This document shows positions 17,652 to 26,276 of a stretch of DNA of 64,000 nt, in pieces (the stretch's first letter is position 1; each line of letters starts with the position of its first letter). Position numbers and translations under genes: made by a program. This stretch comes from Legionella_C dresdenensis (GTDB lineage: Bacteria; Pseudomonadota; Gammaproteobacteria; Legionellales; Legionellaceae), in the NCBI RefSeq assembly GCF_042649825.1, contig NZ_JBHSAB010000031.1, forward strand, positions 52,063 through 116,062, given 5' to 3'. The notes below the pieces were generated by a model, which was not told the DNA's origin, did no database searches, and saw only the letters and a program-made list of their open reading frames with translations.

Positions 17652-18203
17652 ATGAATAATTTAAGCAATTTTTTCGCAACACAATATTCGAACCTAAAGC
17701 GGCACGATAGAAAAGAGTCAGGAGTAACTGATAACTATAGCTTTTTTGAAGAAATGCTTGCCGCCGATCCAACCGAGTTAAAATTCTTACGGAAAAACTT
17801 TTTTACCGCCTACCGTAGCTGGTCGGATTTTGGCAAAACATTGGTATTATCAGTAGGCTTGCCAGCCGGTTATGTTCTTTCAGTCATCGAGAATGGCCTG
17901 ATGATTTTGCTAAAAGCAGCAGAAATTGTGGCTCATCTTCTCGAAGCGGCATGGCAGTTGATAACTTTTCGAGGGCGAGCTGCCGGCAATTCATTGCTTG
18001 ATATCGGCTCAGATGTTGTCGACATCGGCAAACACGCACTGATCAGCGTGGGCAGAACTGCTATGGCTGCTCTGACTCTGGTAGCCGGCGTGCTTGAAAT
18101 TTTCACCCGGATAGGAGCAAGTCTTGTGAGCCCTTGCTTACCCAACAGAACTCATGTGGACACCTTAATGGAAGAAATTTCTTCAAATCGCCCCCTGACC
18201 TAA
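17652..18203 (+). CDS. Hypothetical protein with central hydrophobic segments
   Basis: A 183-residue protein with a good ribosome binding site (AAGGAG, five bases before ATG). The N-terminal 55 residues are polar. Residues about 60-95 are hydrophobic (LVLSVGLPAGYVLSVIENGLMILL), and about 125-160 form a second Ala/Gly/Val-rich hydrophobic region. The tail is polar. There is no signal peptide, and paired amphipathic/hydrophobic helices of this kind suggest a membrane-associating protein. It is divergent from kbl, and the product is not recognised. It could be an effector or an inner-membrane protein; I have no basis to choose. Confidence 0.65.
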   Translation: MNNLSNFFATQYSNLKRHDRKESGVTDNYSFFEEMLAADPTELKFLRKNFFTAYRSWSDFGKTLVLSVGLPAGYVLSVIENGLMILLKAAEIVAHLLEAAWQLITFRGRAAGNSLLDIGSDVVDIGKHALISVGRTAMAALTLVAGVLEIFTRIGASLVSPCLPNRTHVDTLMEEISSNRPLT

Positions 18204-18234
18204 CAGCGTCTAAATCTCTTGCAGGCCGCAAAGA

Positions 18235-18285
18235 GCGCAACGTAATGCAGGGAATGAACTGTTTCAGACCTGCAATCCGCTGCGC
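18235..18285. repeat. Inverted repeat downstream of the hypothetical gene
   Basis: GCGCAACGTAATGCAGG (18235-18251) pairs imperfectly with CCTGCAATCCGCTGCGC (18269-18285) around a 17-base loop. There is no T run. No second copy is seen in the window. Confidence 0.5.
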
Positions 18286-18364
18286 TTCTTGCGAGCCGCG
18301 CTAATAAATAGATTGAGGATACCTCCCAGATCTTGCTAAAATATCCGCAACGTTTTACCCTAGC

Positions 18365-18386
18365 CTACTTCATTAATATAAAGTAG
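18365..18386. promoter_or_regulatory. Possible operator upstream of the methyltransferase-tolC-ttcA operon
   Basis: CTACTT and AAGTAG flank a 10-base AT-rich centre about 30 bases before the start codon. The symmetry is that of a small dimeric repressor site, but it could be chance. Confidence 0.25.
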
Positions 18387-18416
18387 TTCTTTGCCCTGTA
18401 ATAAAGGTGTAGTGTA

Positions 18417-19070
18417 ATGACCACTCAACATGCGCTTGTTAACATGATTAAACAGCAGTTAAGAACCAATGATGTTCTTAACGAAGACATTTTAGATCTT
18501 TTCGAATCAATGCCAAGACAGAATTTTGTGCCTGCCGCCATGCAGAATTTTGCCTATTCTGATATGCAGATTCCATTGGCACACGGCCAGAGAATGCTGA
18601 CGCCGGTTGAAGAAGGAAGACTTTTGCAGGGGCTGGCGTTGAAAGGAAATGAAACCGTCCTTGAGGTCGGCACCGGCACCGGTTATTTCACTGCCTTGTT
18701 AAGTAAAAAATGTAAAAAAGTAATCAGTGTCGATTACTTTGATGAGTTCACAAAGTCTGCCAGAGCCAGGCTGGAGCAACACGGCTGCACTAATGTGGAG
18801 TTGATAACAGGCGATGCCAGTCAGGGTTGGCTGGATAAAGCGCCTTATGATGCAGTTGTAATAACCGGCGCGGTTGAACACATTACTGAATCACACCGCC
18901 TGCAGGTTATGCCGGGCGGCAAACTTGCTGTAATAGTAGGTAAAGAGCCAATAATGCTGTGTAAATTATTGGAACAGGATCACAGCGGCAACTGGAGTGA
19001 ATCGCTGCTGTTTGAGACTTGCGTGCCAGCATTAATCAACCGGCTAAAAACAAAAGAATTCGTTTTCTAG
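18417..19070 (+). CDS. Protein-L-isoaspartate O-methyltransferase family protein
   Basis: A 217-residue SAM-dependent methyltransferase. It has the family's N-terminal signature (MPRQNFVPAAMQNFAY, then MLTPVEEGRLLQGL) and SAM motif I VLEVGTGTGYFTALL (about 81-95), with an acidic residue ending the next strand (SVDYF). PCMT enzymes repair isoaspartyl residues in ageing proteins. This version is placed 11 bases before tolC, an arrangement I recall from Legionella-type genomes, so it may have a more specialised role. The MLTP segment differs from the usual ISQPY signature of housekeeping Pcm, a reason not to give the symbol pcm. An inverted repeat CTACTT/AAGTAG lies just upstream (18365-18386). 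Confidence 0.85.
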   Translation: MTTQHALVNMIKQQLRTNDVLNEDILDLFESMPRQNFVPAAMQNFAYSDMQIPLAHGQRMLTPVEEGRLLQGLALKGNETVLEVGTGTGYFTALLSKKCKKVISVDYFDEFTKSARARLEQHGCTNVELITGDASQGWLDKAPYDAVVITGAVEHITESHRLQVMPGGKLAVIVGKEPIMLCKLLEQDHSGNWSESLLFETCVPALINRLKTKEFVF

Positions 19071-19081
19071 GATAGGTTTTA

Positions 19082-20455
19082 ATGAAAAAAGCATTATGGG
19101 CATTAGTGTTAGCGGCAGGGTTTTCGCCCGTTGTCTCAGCGACCGATCTCATGGATATCTATGAACAAGCGCTGGAAAACGATCCCCTCTTCAAACAGGC
19201 TTACAGTACTTATATGTCAAGCACAGAGGCGATACCGCAAGCAAGATCCGCATTGTTCCCGCAATTAAATGTCAGTGCCCAGACTGCGCGTAATGTTCAG
19301 GATAGTGCCAGCGGTAATGTCTCCGCAGAAGGAACTTTTAACAGCCACCAATGGCAGATAAGCGCCAGTCAGGCTATTTTTAACTATCAGGCCTGGGCAC
19401 AGGTCAAGCAGGCGAAAGCATCGGTGAAAGCAGCGCAAGCCACTTTTAACAGTGCTGCCCAGGATTTAATAAGACGCACGGCATCGGCCTATTTTGATGC
19501 ACTACTGGCCAGAGACACGTTAAATTTTGCTGAAGCAAAAAAGCGGGCTAACAAACGGCAATATGATCAGGCCGAACAACGTTTCAAAGTTGGTCTGGAT
19601 GCGATTACTTCGGTTTATGAAGCAAAAGCAGCTTATGATCAGTCTATTGCTCAGGTTATTGCCGCACAAAACAATCAGATGAACCAGAACGAAAATCTGC
19701 GTAAATTAACTAATCACGTTTATGAATACCTGGCGCCTTTACGCGACAGCCGAATTCCGTTAATTACTCCGGAACCCAACAATGTCAATGAGTGGATAGA
19801 TACCGGTTTAAGGCAAAATTATAATCTGTATTCTGCCAAATATACTCTGGAATCGGCTCGGGAAAATATCAAGGTTAAGTCAGCCAGCGGCTGGCCTACT
19901 TTTGCAATCCAGGGCAATAGCTCCCAGCTTAAAAACTATCCCAAGGATCCTTCGCTTCTTATCCCCGGCAAACAAACTTCGTCAAATATTGCACTGGCGA
20001 TGAATTTCCCGGTTCTGCAAGGCGGGCTGGTGCAATCGCAAACGAGACAGGCACAATATGATTTCCAGACAGCCAGCGATAAGCTGGAAAAAGTCTATCG
20101 TGATGTTGAAGTAGACAGCCGTATTGCATTTAATACGATTATTGACTTTCTCAGCAAAGTCAAAGCAGATCGCCAGACTATTATCTCGCAACAGAATTCA
20201 CTTGAAAGTACGGAAGCGCAATTCCAGGTAGGAACCCGGACAATGGTTGATGTGGTAAATGCCCAGCAGCGCCTGTTTGAAGCGCAGGAGCAATTGGCCC
20301 GCGATCAATATAATTTGATCAAATCTTTTTTAACTTTAAAATATCTTGCCGGTACACTCAACGTTAATGATCTTGAAGAGGTAAATTCGTGGTTAGCAAC
20401 AACGCGGATCAGCAGCTTCCCTCCTTCGGGACCTCAAAAACGTCGCCAGGCTTAA
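19082..20455 (+). CDS. tolC: TolC-type outer-membrane efflux channel
   Basis: A 457-residue protein with a signal peptide cleaved near VVSA (about residue 20). It has the duplicated outer-membrane efflux protein structure: DLMDIYEQALENDP at the start of the mature chain, long helices in each half, and the second-half signature FQVGTRTMVDVVNAQQRLFEAQ that mirrors FKVGLDAITSVYEAKAAYDQ in the first half. TolC trimers form the outer-membrane duct for type I secretion and RND/MFS efflux pumps. It is 11 bases downstream of the methyltransferase and 24 bases upstream of ttcA, probably one transcript. The tail (PSGPQKRRQA) is short and basic. Confidence 0.94.
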   Translation: MKKALWALVLAAGFSPVVSATDLMDIYEQALENDPLFKQAYSTYMSSTEAIPQARSALFPQLNVSAQTARNVQDSASGNVSAEGTFNSHQWQISASQAIFNYQAWAQVKQAKASVKAAQATFNSAAQDLIRRTASAYFDALLARDTLNFAEAKKRANKRQYDQAEQRFKVGLDAITSVYEAKAAYDQSIAQVIAAQNNQMNQNENLRKLTNHVYEYLAPLRDSRIPLITPEPNNVNEWIDTGLRQNYNLYSAKYTLESARENIKVKSASGWPTFAIQGNSSQLKNYPKDPSLLIPGKQTSSNIALAMNFPVLQGGLVQSQTRQAQYDFQTASDKLEKVYRDVEVDSRIAFNTIIDFLSKVKADRQTIISQQNSLESTEAQFQVGTRTMVDVVNAQQRLFEAQEQLARDQYNLIKSFLTLKYLAGTLNVNDLEEVNSWLATTRISSFPPSGPQKRRQA

Positions 20456-20479
20456 TTTTTTTTACTCAGGTTGTAGTTT

Positions 20480-21328
20480 ATGTCCAATCCATCGTTTATA
20501 GAAAAGAAACTGTTACATTATACCGGTAAGGCAATTGCCGATTTTAATATGATTCAGAAAGGCGATCGTGTCATGGTCTGTCTTTCCGGCGGTAAAGACT
20601 CTTTTTCCATGCTGACCTTGCTGCATACTTTGCGCAAACGCTCTAATAATAAATTTGATTTGTTCGCTTTTACTCTCGATCAGGCACAGCCTGGCTGGGA
20701 TGACAGCAAGCTGCATGCCTGGCTGCAGGAAAGAAATATTCCTTATGAAATATTGACTCGCGATACCTATAGCATTGTGAAAGAAAAAATTCCTGAAGGC
20801 AAAACCTACTGCTCATTATGTTCACGGCTAAGACGAGGGATTATTTACCGGTATGCGGAAGAACATGGATTTACCAAAATTGCGCTTGGCCATCATCGTG
20901 ATGATTTAATCCGCACCTTAATGATGTCTATTCTTTATAACGGCGATATTCGCTCGATGCCGCCGAAACTGCTTAGCGATAACAAAAAACATATTGTGAT
21001 AAGACCACTCTGTTATGTTCAGGAAAAAGATATTATTCAATTTGCCAATGAGCAGGCTTATCCCATTATTCCCTGTACTTTGTGCGGTTCACAGGAAAAT
21101 CTTGCCCGCAAGCGTATTGGAAAATTAATTGATCAATTGGCAGAAGAAAATCCGAAGGTTCCAAGTAATATTTTACATGCCTTGCAAAGTATCAAACCAA
21201 GTCAGCTGATGGATCAGGATCTGTGGCAATTTAAAGATCTGGAAAAGCAGCTGATAACACCGAATCACCTTGATGGAGAATCTGTGGTTGAGGGGATCGA
21301 GTCAGAGTTTGAGGAAGAGGCTGGTTAG
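20480..21328 (+). CDS. ttcA: tRNA 2-thiocytidine(32) synthetase TtcA
   Basis: A 282-residue PP-loop ATPase that thiolates cytidine 32 of certain tRNAs, using ATP and a [4Fe-4S] cluster. The PP-loop SGGKDS is at 36-41. The two CxxC pairs are CSLC (111-114) and CTLC (199-202), and GHHRDDLIRTL is the conserved motif between them. The C-terminal tail is acidic (ESEFEEEAG). It is the last gene of the methyltransferase-tolC-ttcA group; a palindromic repeat carrying an IS30 element follows. Confidence 0.95.
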   Translation: MSNPSFIEKKLLHYTGKAIADFNMIQKGDRVMVCLSGGKDSFSMLTLLHTLRKRSNNKFDLFAFTLDQAQPGWDDSKLHAWLQERNIPYEILTRDTYSIVKEKIPEGKTYCSLCSRLRRGIIYRYAEEHGFTKIALGHHRDDLIRTLMMSILYNGDIRSMPPKLLSDNKKHIVIRPLCYVQEKDIIQFANEQAYPIIPCTLCGSQENLARKRIGKLIDQLAEENPKVPSNILHALQSIKPSQLMDQDLWQFKDLEKQLITPNHLDGESVVEGIESEFEEEAG

Positions 21329-21368
21329 AGGCATGTAGGAACGGCACTGCCATTAAGTTAAGGATTCT

Positions 21369-21437
21369 GTCATTCCCGCGAAGGCGGGAATCTATCTCTC
21401 AAGATAGCTCCTTACCTTGCTTAATGGATGGATCCCC
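21369..21437. repeat. Left part of a palindromic repeat split by the IS30 element
   Basis: It begins GTCATTCCCGCGAAGGCGGG and runs to GATCCCC, where the insertion sequence starts. The remaining part lies at 22474-22494. Joined with one copy of CCCC the two make an 86-base unit matching the intact copy at 42323-42407 in reverse orientation. Confidence 0.85.
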
Positions 21438-22473
21438 TAATTTCACAAACGAAGTGCAACACCGGTTATACTCGGTGTTGCTATGGGAAAAAAATATAAA
21501 CAACTCTCGTTGGAGGAGAGATGTAGAATATCCATTCTTCAGAGAGAAGGGTATTCACTCCGAAAAATTGCGTCAATTATGGATCGCTCGGCATCAACAT
21601 TGTCTCGCGAATTAAAAAGGAACAGCACAAAAACAAAAGGGTATGATGTGAGCTATGCCCAGATTCAGACGAAGGCGCGCCGATGGAAAGGCCATAAATT
21701 AGAGCGCCAGCCTGAATTACGAGCTGCTGTATTAGACCGCCTTGCTATGGGATGGTCTCCTCAGCAGGTTGCAAATAGGTTGGCGCAGGAACAAGGATGC
21801 GCTCAAATATCTTATGAGTCAATTTATCGTTTTATTTATCAGCAAATTAAACGGACAAAAGACTATAAGTGGCGCCATTATCTGCCTAGTGGGCGCTCTA
21901 CTCGACGAAGCAAGATGAAAAGGAAGCATTCGTCGGTCTCGTTTATTAAGCATAGGGTATCAATTCATAAACGCCCTAAAAGCATAGAGCAACGCAAGCA
22001 AATCGGTCATTGGGAAGTTGATTTAATGCAGTTTTCCAAGAAAAAAGGCGCTATTCTGGTAGTACAGGAACGCCTGTCTCGAATTCTTTTTTTATCTAAA
22101 ATTCCAACAAAGGAAGCGGCGCCCATCGCGGAAAATCTTATTGCACTTTTTACCCAATTACCTAATAACCTGGTTAAAACAGTGACTTTTGATAATGGCA
22201 CTGAGTTTGCTGAGCATCACCGATTAACTGAACATAACATCAAAACTTATTTTTGCGACCCTTATTCACCCTGGCAAAAAGGAGGCGTAGAGAATGCTAT
22301 TGGAAGAGTGCGCAGGTTCTTACCACGAAAAACTAATTTGGAAGATATTAATGAAGCGGAACTTTTACAAATTGAAAGCTTATATAATTTGACCCCAAGG
22401 AAATGTTTGGGATATAAGACACCGGCAGAATTTTTTTCAAACAAAGTGTTGCACTTCAAACGTGAACGCAGCT
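21438..22473 (+). mobile_element. IS30-family insertion sequence (about 1036 bp)
   Basis: Boundaries were set by comparison with the uninterrupted repeat at 42323-42407. The element is bracketed by CCCC on both sides (21434-21437 and 22474-22477), the likely target duplication. Imperfect terminal inverted repeats share TTCAC and GAAGTGCAACAC (21442-21462 and the complement of 22446-22466). It carries one transposase gene. Insertion into short palindromes is a known preference of IS30-type elements. Confidence 0.85.
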
Positions 22474-22493
22474 CCCCGCCTTCGCGGGGATGA
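21483..22493 (+). CDS. IS30-family transposase
   Basis: A 336-residue transposase. The N-terminal helix-turn-helix is LSLEERCRISILQREGY...LRKIASIMDRSASTLSREL. The DDE catalytic core shows HWEVDLMQF (first Asp), VTFDNGTEFAEH (second Asp) and GGVENAIGRVRRFLPR (Glu). The ORF appears intact. The stop codon is not inside the element: the last seven codons (SSPPSRG) and the TGA lie partly or wholly in the flanking palindromic repeat, so the present C terminus was created by the insertion. Ribosome binding is weak, as is usual for transposases. Confidence 0.93.
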   Translation: MGKKYKQLSLEERCRISILQREGYSLRKIASIMDRSASTLSRELKRNSTKTKGYDVSYAQIQTKARRWKGHKLERQPELRAAVLDRLAMGWSPQQVANRLAQEQGCAQISYESIYRFIYQQIKRTKDYKWRHYLPSGRSTRRSKMKRKHSSVSFIKHRVSIHKRPKSIEQRKQIGHWEVDLMQFSKKKGAILVVQERLSRILFLSKIPTKEAAPIAENLIALFTQLPNNLVKTVTFDNGTEFAEHHRLTEHNIKTYFCDPYSPWQKGGVENAIGRVRRFLPRKTNLEDINEAELLQIESLYNLTPRKCLGYKTPAEFFSNKVLHFKRERSSPPSRG

Positions 22494-22494
22494 C
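22474..22494. repeat. Right part of the split palindromic repeat
   Basis: CCCCGCC...GGGGATGAC completes the unit begun at 21369 and supplies the stop codon of the transposase. Further out, CATTAAG-TAAG motifs on both sides (21351-21364 and 22501-22512) are also inverted relative to each other, so the repeat lay inside a larger inverted repeat. Confidence 0.8.
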
Positions 22495-22595
22495 AATTTT
22501 CTTAGCTTAATGACAGTGAACCCGAACGGATCGTACACTTTCGCCAGCCTACGGATACAACCCTACGACTCGGTTAAACTTGTCCTGCAACCCAG

Positions 22596-23033
22596 CTACA
22601 CCTCTCTCGAAGCATTCAGCATCCAGCGTGCTTTCTCATGAGCTGCGATGCGATCGCTTAACAGATTCGCAGTACCCTCATCTTTATGCTCCTGAGCCAA
22701 TGCCAGAGCCTGATTCAGGTCTTTTACCAACGTATCATTATCATGTGCCAGTTGAGTAACCATCTCATTAGCAGAAATCCCATATTCGCCTTCCTGAATA
22801 CGGCGCAGGCTTTCAAATTCTTTAAACGTGGCTGGTGCACGATTACCAGTGGTCACGATACGCTCTGCAATGCTGTCAACAGCTTCGGCAAGCTCAATGT
22901 ATTGTTGTTCAAACAATCCATGCAACGCTTTAAATTGAGCGCCTCTGACGTGCCAGTGGTAATTTTGAGTTTTAAGATATAAACAGTAGGTATCAGCCAT
23001 TAATACCGACAGTTTTTTTGCTAATTCACTCAT
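22596..23033 (-). CDS. dps: Dps-family ferritin-like DNA-protection protein
   Basis: A 145-residue protein of the Dps/MrgA type. The dinuclear iron site motifs are visible: NYHWHVRG (about 24-31) and LHGLFEQQYIELAEAVDSIAERI (about 38-60). Dps dodecamers oxidise and store iron and shield DNA from peroxide. The usual lysine-rich DNA-binding N-terminal tail is absent, so DNA binding may be weak. It has a good ribosome binding site (AAGGAGACAGTC before ATG). It is divergent from kdoO, with 118 bases between the starts. Confidence 0.94.
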   Translation of the reverse strand: MSELAKKLSVLMADTYCLYLKTQNYHWHVRGAQFKALHGLFEQQYIELAEAVDSIAERIVTTGNRAPATFKEFESLRRIQEGEYGISANEMVTQLAHDNDTLVKDLNQALALAQEHKDEGTANLLSDRIAAHEKARWMLNASREV

Positions 23034-23151
23034 GACTGTCTCCTTATAGTTTTATATAAATAAGATAGTACAAATTCTCGGTAAAACCACAAATTAACAT
23101 AATTATTTGATAGAATCGAACCCAATTCACCTTACGTATGTCTGAGGCACT

Positions 23152-24042
23152 ATGGAAAATCAACTTTTTACTTTGGAAAACGACTCGCTTGAGGCTATCA
23201 ACCTGGAGCAGCAAACATCTGCCTTGACTGCCCTGGAATCGGGTCAGGTAGTCTATTTTCCCAATTATTTTTTTGTTTCCAGTAAGAAAACCATGCAGGA
23301 TTTGCTCACAGACGCTATTCTTGACGGCAAACATAAAAATGTCAGTTATGACTATCGAACAGGAAAATCAGGCGGTTTCAAACAAGATAATAATGGACAA
23401 TTACCTGCTCTGTTAAAAACATTTATGCACGATTACGCTCTATTTGCCAGAAAGCTTATCGATACCATTTGTCCAGAATACGGCAGCGATTTGATCTGGG
23501 GCAGAACCAGTTACCGTCCTGCGGAAATCAAGGGACGGGTCAGTTCAAAACGTAAGGACGATACCCGCGTTCATGTTGATTCATTTCCTGCCACACCGGT
23601 TAATGGTAATCGAATTCTCCGGATTTTTTGTAATATTAACCCTGATAACGTTGCCAGAGTATGGGAGCTGGGGGAGCCATTTGCGCAAGTTCTCGAACGC
23701 TTCGCGCCCAGAATACCTGCATATAGCCCATTGCGAGCGAAATGCCTGCAAATAATCAAAGCCACTAAGACCCTGCGCTCAGCCTACGATCATTACCAAT
23801 TGCATATGCATGATATGATGAAACTGGACGATGATTACCAGCAAAGCGTTGCCAAACAACGTATTGATTTCCCGGCCAATAGTACCTGGATAGTGTTCAC
23901 CGATCAGGTTTCTCATGCTGCCTTAAGTGGACAATACTTACTCGAACAAACCTTTTACTTGCCTGCCGCTGCCATGGTCAACCCTGATTTGTCGCCACTT
24001 GCCCATTGGCAAAAAGCGAAAAGCTTTACCTTTTCCAGATAG
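23152..24042 (+). CDS. kdoO: Kdo 3-hydroxylase (KdoO-type Fe(II)/2-oxoglutarate dioxygenase)
   Basis: A 296-residue protein resembling the Kdo hydroxylase family, which converts Kdo of lipopolysaccharide to Ko using oxygen, Fe(II) and 2-oxoglutarate. The metal facial triad can be placed at His141 and Asp143 (RVHVDSF) and His255 (DQVSHAALSG), followed by EQTFYLP. Other family-like blocks are WGRTSYRPAEIKGR and RILRIFCNINP. No signal peptide or membrane segment is seen. The change makes the inner-core sugar more acid-resistant; its role in this organism is unknown. It ends in a shared terminator with groEL. Confidence 0.85.
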   Translation: MENQLFTLENDSLEAINLEQQTSALTALESGQVVYFPNYFFVSSKKTMQDLLTDAILDGKHKNVSYDYRTGKSGGFKQDNNGQLPALLKTFMHDYALFARKLIDTICPEYGSDLIWGRTSYRPAEIKGRVSSKRKDDTRVHVDSFPATPVNGNRILRIFCNINPDNVARVWELGEPFAQVLERFAPRIPAYSPLRAKCLQIIKATKTLRSAYDHYQLHMHDMMKLDDDYQQSVAKQRIDFPANSTWIVFTDQVSHAALSGQYLLEQTFYLPAAAMVNPDLSPLAHWQKAKSFTFSR

Positions 24043-24054
24043 ACTTTATTGCAA

Positions 24055-24080
24055 TGAGTGTTGGGCTTTACAGCCCAACT
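24055..24080. repeat. Interspersed palindrome (GGGCTTTACAGCCC family)
   Basis: GAGTGTTGGGCTTTACAGCCCAA, the same 18-base core found at about ten places in the window, here just after kdoO and before the terminator. Confidence 0.8.
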
Positions 24081-24094
24081 TACGTGGTTTAAAT

Positions 24095-24124
24095 AAAAAA
24101 CCCGCCTTTCGGCGGGTTTTTTAT
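24095..24124. terminator. Bidirectional intrinsic terminator between kdoO and groEL
   Basis: The A run, a CCCGCC/GGCGGG stem with a TTTC loop and a T run form a strong rho-independent terminator in both orientations. Confidence 0.93.
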
Positions 24125-24137
24125 TGGGGAGGGAAAA

Positions 24138-25781
24138 TTACATCATTCCCATGCCGCCCATACCGCCCATGCCGCCCATATCGCCAGCACCAGCAGAATC
24201 AGCTTTCTTTGGCAGATCAGCAATCATGCAGTCTGTTGTTAACATCAGACCAGCGATTGAAGCTGCGTTTTGTAACGCTGTACGAGTAACTTTGGTTGGA
24301 TCCAGGATACCCAGTTCAACCATATCGCCGTACTCGCCGGTTGCTGCGTTGAAACCAAAGTTGCCTTTTTCCTGTGTAATCTTGAAAACGATTACAGATG
24401 GCTCATAACCTGCGTTAGAAACGATCTGGCGCATTGGCGCTTCGATAGCACGGTGCAGAATTTTGATACCAACGTCTTGATCAGCGTTATCGCCTTTCAG
24501 TGTTTCCAGTACTTTCTGAGCACGGATCAGGGCAACACCGCCGCCAGCTACGATGCCTTCTTCAACAGCAGCGCGAGTAGCGTGCAGCGCGTCTTCAACA
24601 CGTGCTTTTTTCTCTTTCATTTCAACTTCAGTAGCCGCACCCACTTTAATTACTGCGACACCGCCAGCCAATTTGGCAACACGCTCTTGTAATTTCTCGC
24701 GATCGTAATCAGAAGAAGTTTCTTCCATTTGCGCACGGATTTGAGCAATACGATCGTTGATTTCAGTTGCTTTACCTTCACCATCAATGATAGTGCTGTT
24801 TTCTTTAGTAACCACAACGCGTTTAGCAGTACCCAGATCTTCCAGCGTAGCTGTTTCAAGGCTCTTGCCGATTTCTTCAGAAATAACCTGGCCATTAGTC
24901 AGGATAGCAATGTCTTGCAGCATGGCTTTACGGCGATCACCGAAACCAGGCGCTTTTACCGCACATACTTTAACAATGCCGCGCATGTTGTTAACAACCA
25001 GTGTAGCTAATGCTTCACCTTCAACATCTTCAGCAATGATCAGTAATGGACGGCCAGATTTTGCAACCGCTTCCAGAACAGATAACATGTCGCGAATACT
25101 GGTAATTTTCTTGTCAACCAACAGAATGAACGGGTTCTCAAGCTCAGCGCTCATGCTTTGTTGATTGTTAATGAAGTATGGAGAAATGTAACCACGGTCA
25201 AATTGCATACCTTCAACCACAGACAGTTCATTTTCCAGACCGTTACCGTCTTCAACAGTGATAACGCCTTCTTTACCAACTTTTTCCATTGCATCAGCAA
25301 TAATCTGGCCGATAGCGCTGTCAGAGTTAGCAGAAATAGTACCTACCTGTGCGATTTCTTTTGCAGTTTTGCAAGGCTTGGATTGTGCTTGCAGCTCTTT
25401 AGTGATTTCCACAACGGCGCGATCAATACCGCGTTTCAGATCCATTGGGTTCATACCGGCAACAACTGCCTTATGGCCTTCAAGAACAATTGCCTGAGCC
25501 AGAACGGTTGCAGTTGTTGTACCATCACCAGCCAGGTCAGAAGTTTTAGAAGCAACTTCTTTAACCATTTGAGCGCCCATGTTCTGGAAGGGGTTTTCCA
25601 GTTCAATTTCTTTTGCTACAGAAACACCGTCTTTAGTAACAGTAGGCGAGCCAAAAGAACGCTCTAATACGACGTTACGTCCTTTAGGACCAAGGGTAAC
25701 CCGTACGGCATTAGCCAGAACATTAACCCCGTCAATCATATCTTTTTGTGCGCCGTAGCCAAAATTTACATCTTTAGCCAT
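24138..25781 (-). CDS. groEL: Chaperonin GroEL
   Basis: A 547-residue 60-kDa chaperonin (HtpB in Legionella naming). It has the canonical start MAKDVNFG, the ATP site GDGTTTATVLA (about 86-96) and the C-terminal GGM repeats (GGMGGMGGMGMM). Its tetradecamer with GroES folds proteins in the cytosol; in Legionella it is also surface-exposed. It lies 27 bases downstream of groES and ends in a strong terminator. Nothing is unusual. Confidence 0.99.
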   Translation of the reverse strand: MAKDVNFGYGAQKDMIDGVNVLANAVRVTLGPKGRNVVLERSFGSPTVTKDGVSVAKEIELENPFQNMGAQMVKEVASKTSDLAGDGTTTATVLAQAIVLEGHKAVVAGMNPMDLKRGIDRAVVEITKELQAQSKPCKTAKEIAQVGTISANSDSAIGQIIADAMEKVGKEGVITVEDGNGLENELSVVEGMQFDRGYISPYFINNQQSMSAELENPFILLVDKKITSIRDMLSVLEAVAKSGRPLLIIAEDVEGEALATLVVNNMRGIVKVCAVKAPGFGDRRKAMLQDIAILTNGQVISEEIGKSLETATLEDLGTAKRVVVTKENSTIIDGEGKATEINDRIAQIRAQMEETSSDYDREKLQERVAKLAGGVAVIKVGAATEVEMKEKKARVEDALHATRAAVEEGIVAGGGVALIRAQKVLETLKGDNADQDVGIKILHRAIEAPMRQIVSNAGYEPSVIVFKITQEKGNFGFNAATGEYGDMVELGILDPTKVTRTALQNAASIAGLMLTTDCMIADLPKKADSAGAGDMGGMGGMGGMGMM

Positions 25782-25808
25782 GTTTAATTCTCCTAAGATC
25801 GTATCAGA

Positions 25809-26099
25809 TTATTTTTCAACAACACCCATGATGTCATCTTCACGCATAACAACCAGCTCCTGGCCGCCGATTTTAACTTCTGTACCAGAATATTTACCAA
25901 ATAAAACTGTATCGCCTACTTTAACCGCCAGTGCGCGAACATCGCCGTTATCCAGGTGCTTGCCGCCGCCTACAGCAATTACTTCACCCTGCATTGGCTT
26001 TTCTGCAGCATTGTCTGGAATTAAAATACCGCCTGCTGTTTTTTTCTCTTCTTCCAGTCGGCGAACTACAACGCGATCGTGTAGAGGACGAATTTTCAT
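25809..26099 (-). CDS. groES: Co-chaperonin GroES
   Basis: A 96-residue protein with the canonical start MKIRPLHDRVVVRR, the mobile loop (EEEKKTAGGILIPD) and the ending DDIMGVVEK. It caps the GroEL ring. The ribosome binding site is GGAG before ATG. A sigma-32-type promoter lies about 70 bases upstream of the start. Confidence 0.99.
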   Translation of the reverse strand: MKIRPLHDRVVVRRLEEEKKTAGGILIPDNAAEKPMQGEVIAVGGGKHLDNGDVRALAVKVGDTVLFGKYSGTEVKIGGQELVVMREDDIMGVVEK

Positions 26100-26168
26100 A
26101 CTTCTTTCTCCTGAGTAGAGTTAATCACCATGTGATGCTGTTATGCCTGAACAACATCGATGACTGCA

Positions 26169-26196
26169 ATATGTAGCCTGAAAGTTTTTTTTCAAG
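26169..26196 (-). promoter_or_regulatory. Sigma-32 heat-shock promoter of groES-groEL
   Basis: On the minus strand, CTTGAAA (26196-26190), a 13-base spacer and CTACATAT (26176-26169) match the heat-shock consensus CTTGAAA-N11..16-CCCCATnT. No CIRCE operator is seen, so positive control by RpoH is the likely mode. Confidence 0.8.
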
Positions 26197-26276
26197 AGGG
26201 ACAATCATATATTTTTTATTTTTTTTAAAACTCTATCCCGTTTTTTATCAATTAACGTAAAAATTGGACGATATAT

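Noticed and set aside
18417..19070. Housekeeping pcm
   Set aside because: The family is clear, but the MLTP segment and the tolC-linked position differ from housekeeping Pcm, so the symbol was withheld.
25158..25667. 169-residue plus-strand open frame opposite groEL
   Set aside because: A mirror of the conserved groEL coding strand; its Phe/Asn/Cys-rich translation is an artefact.
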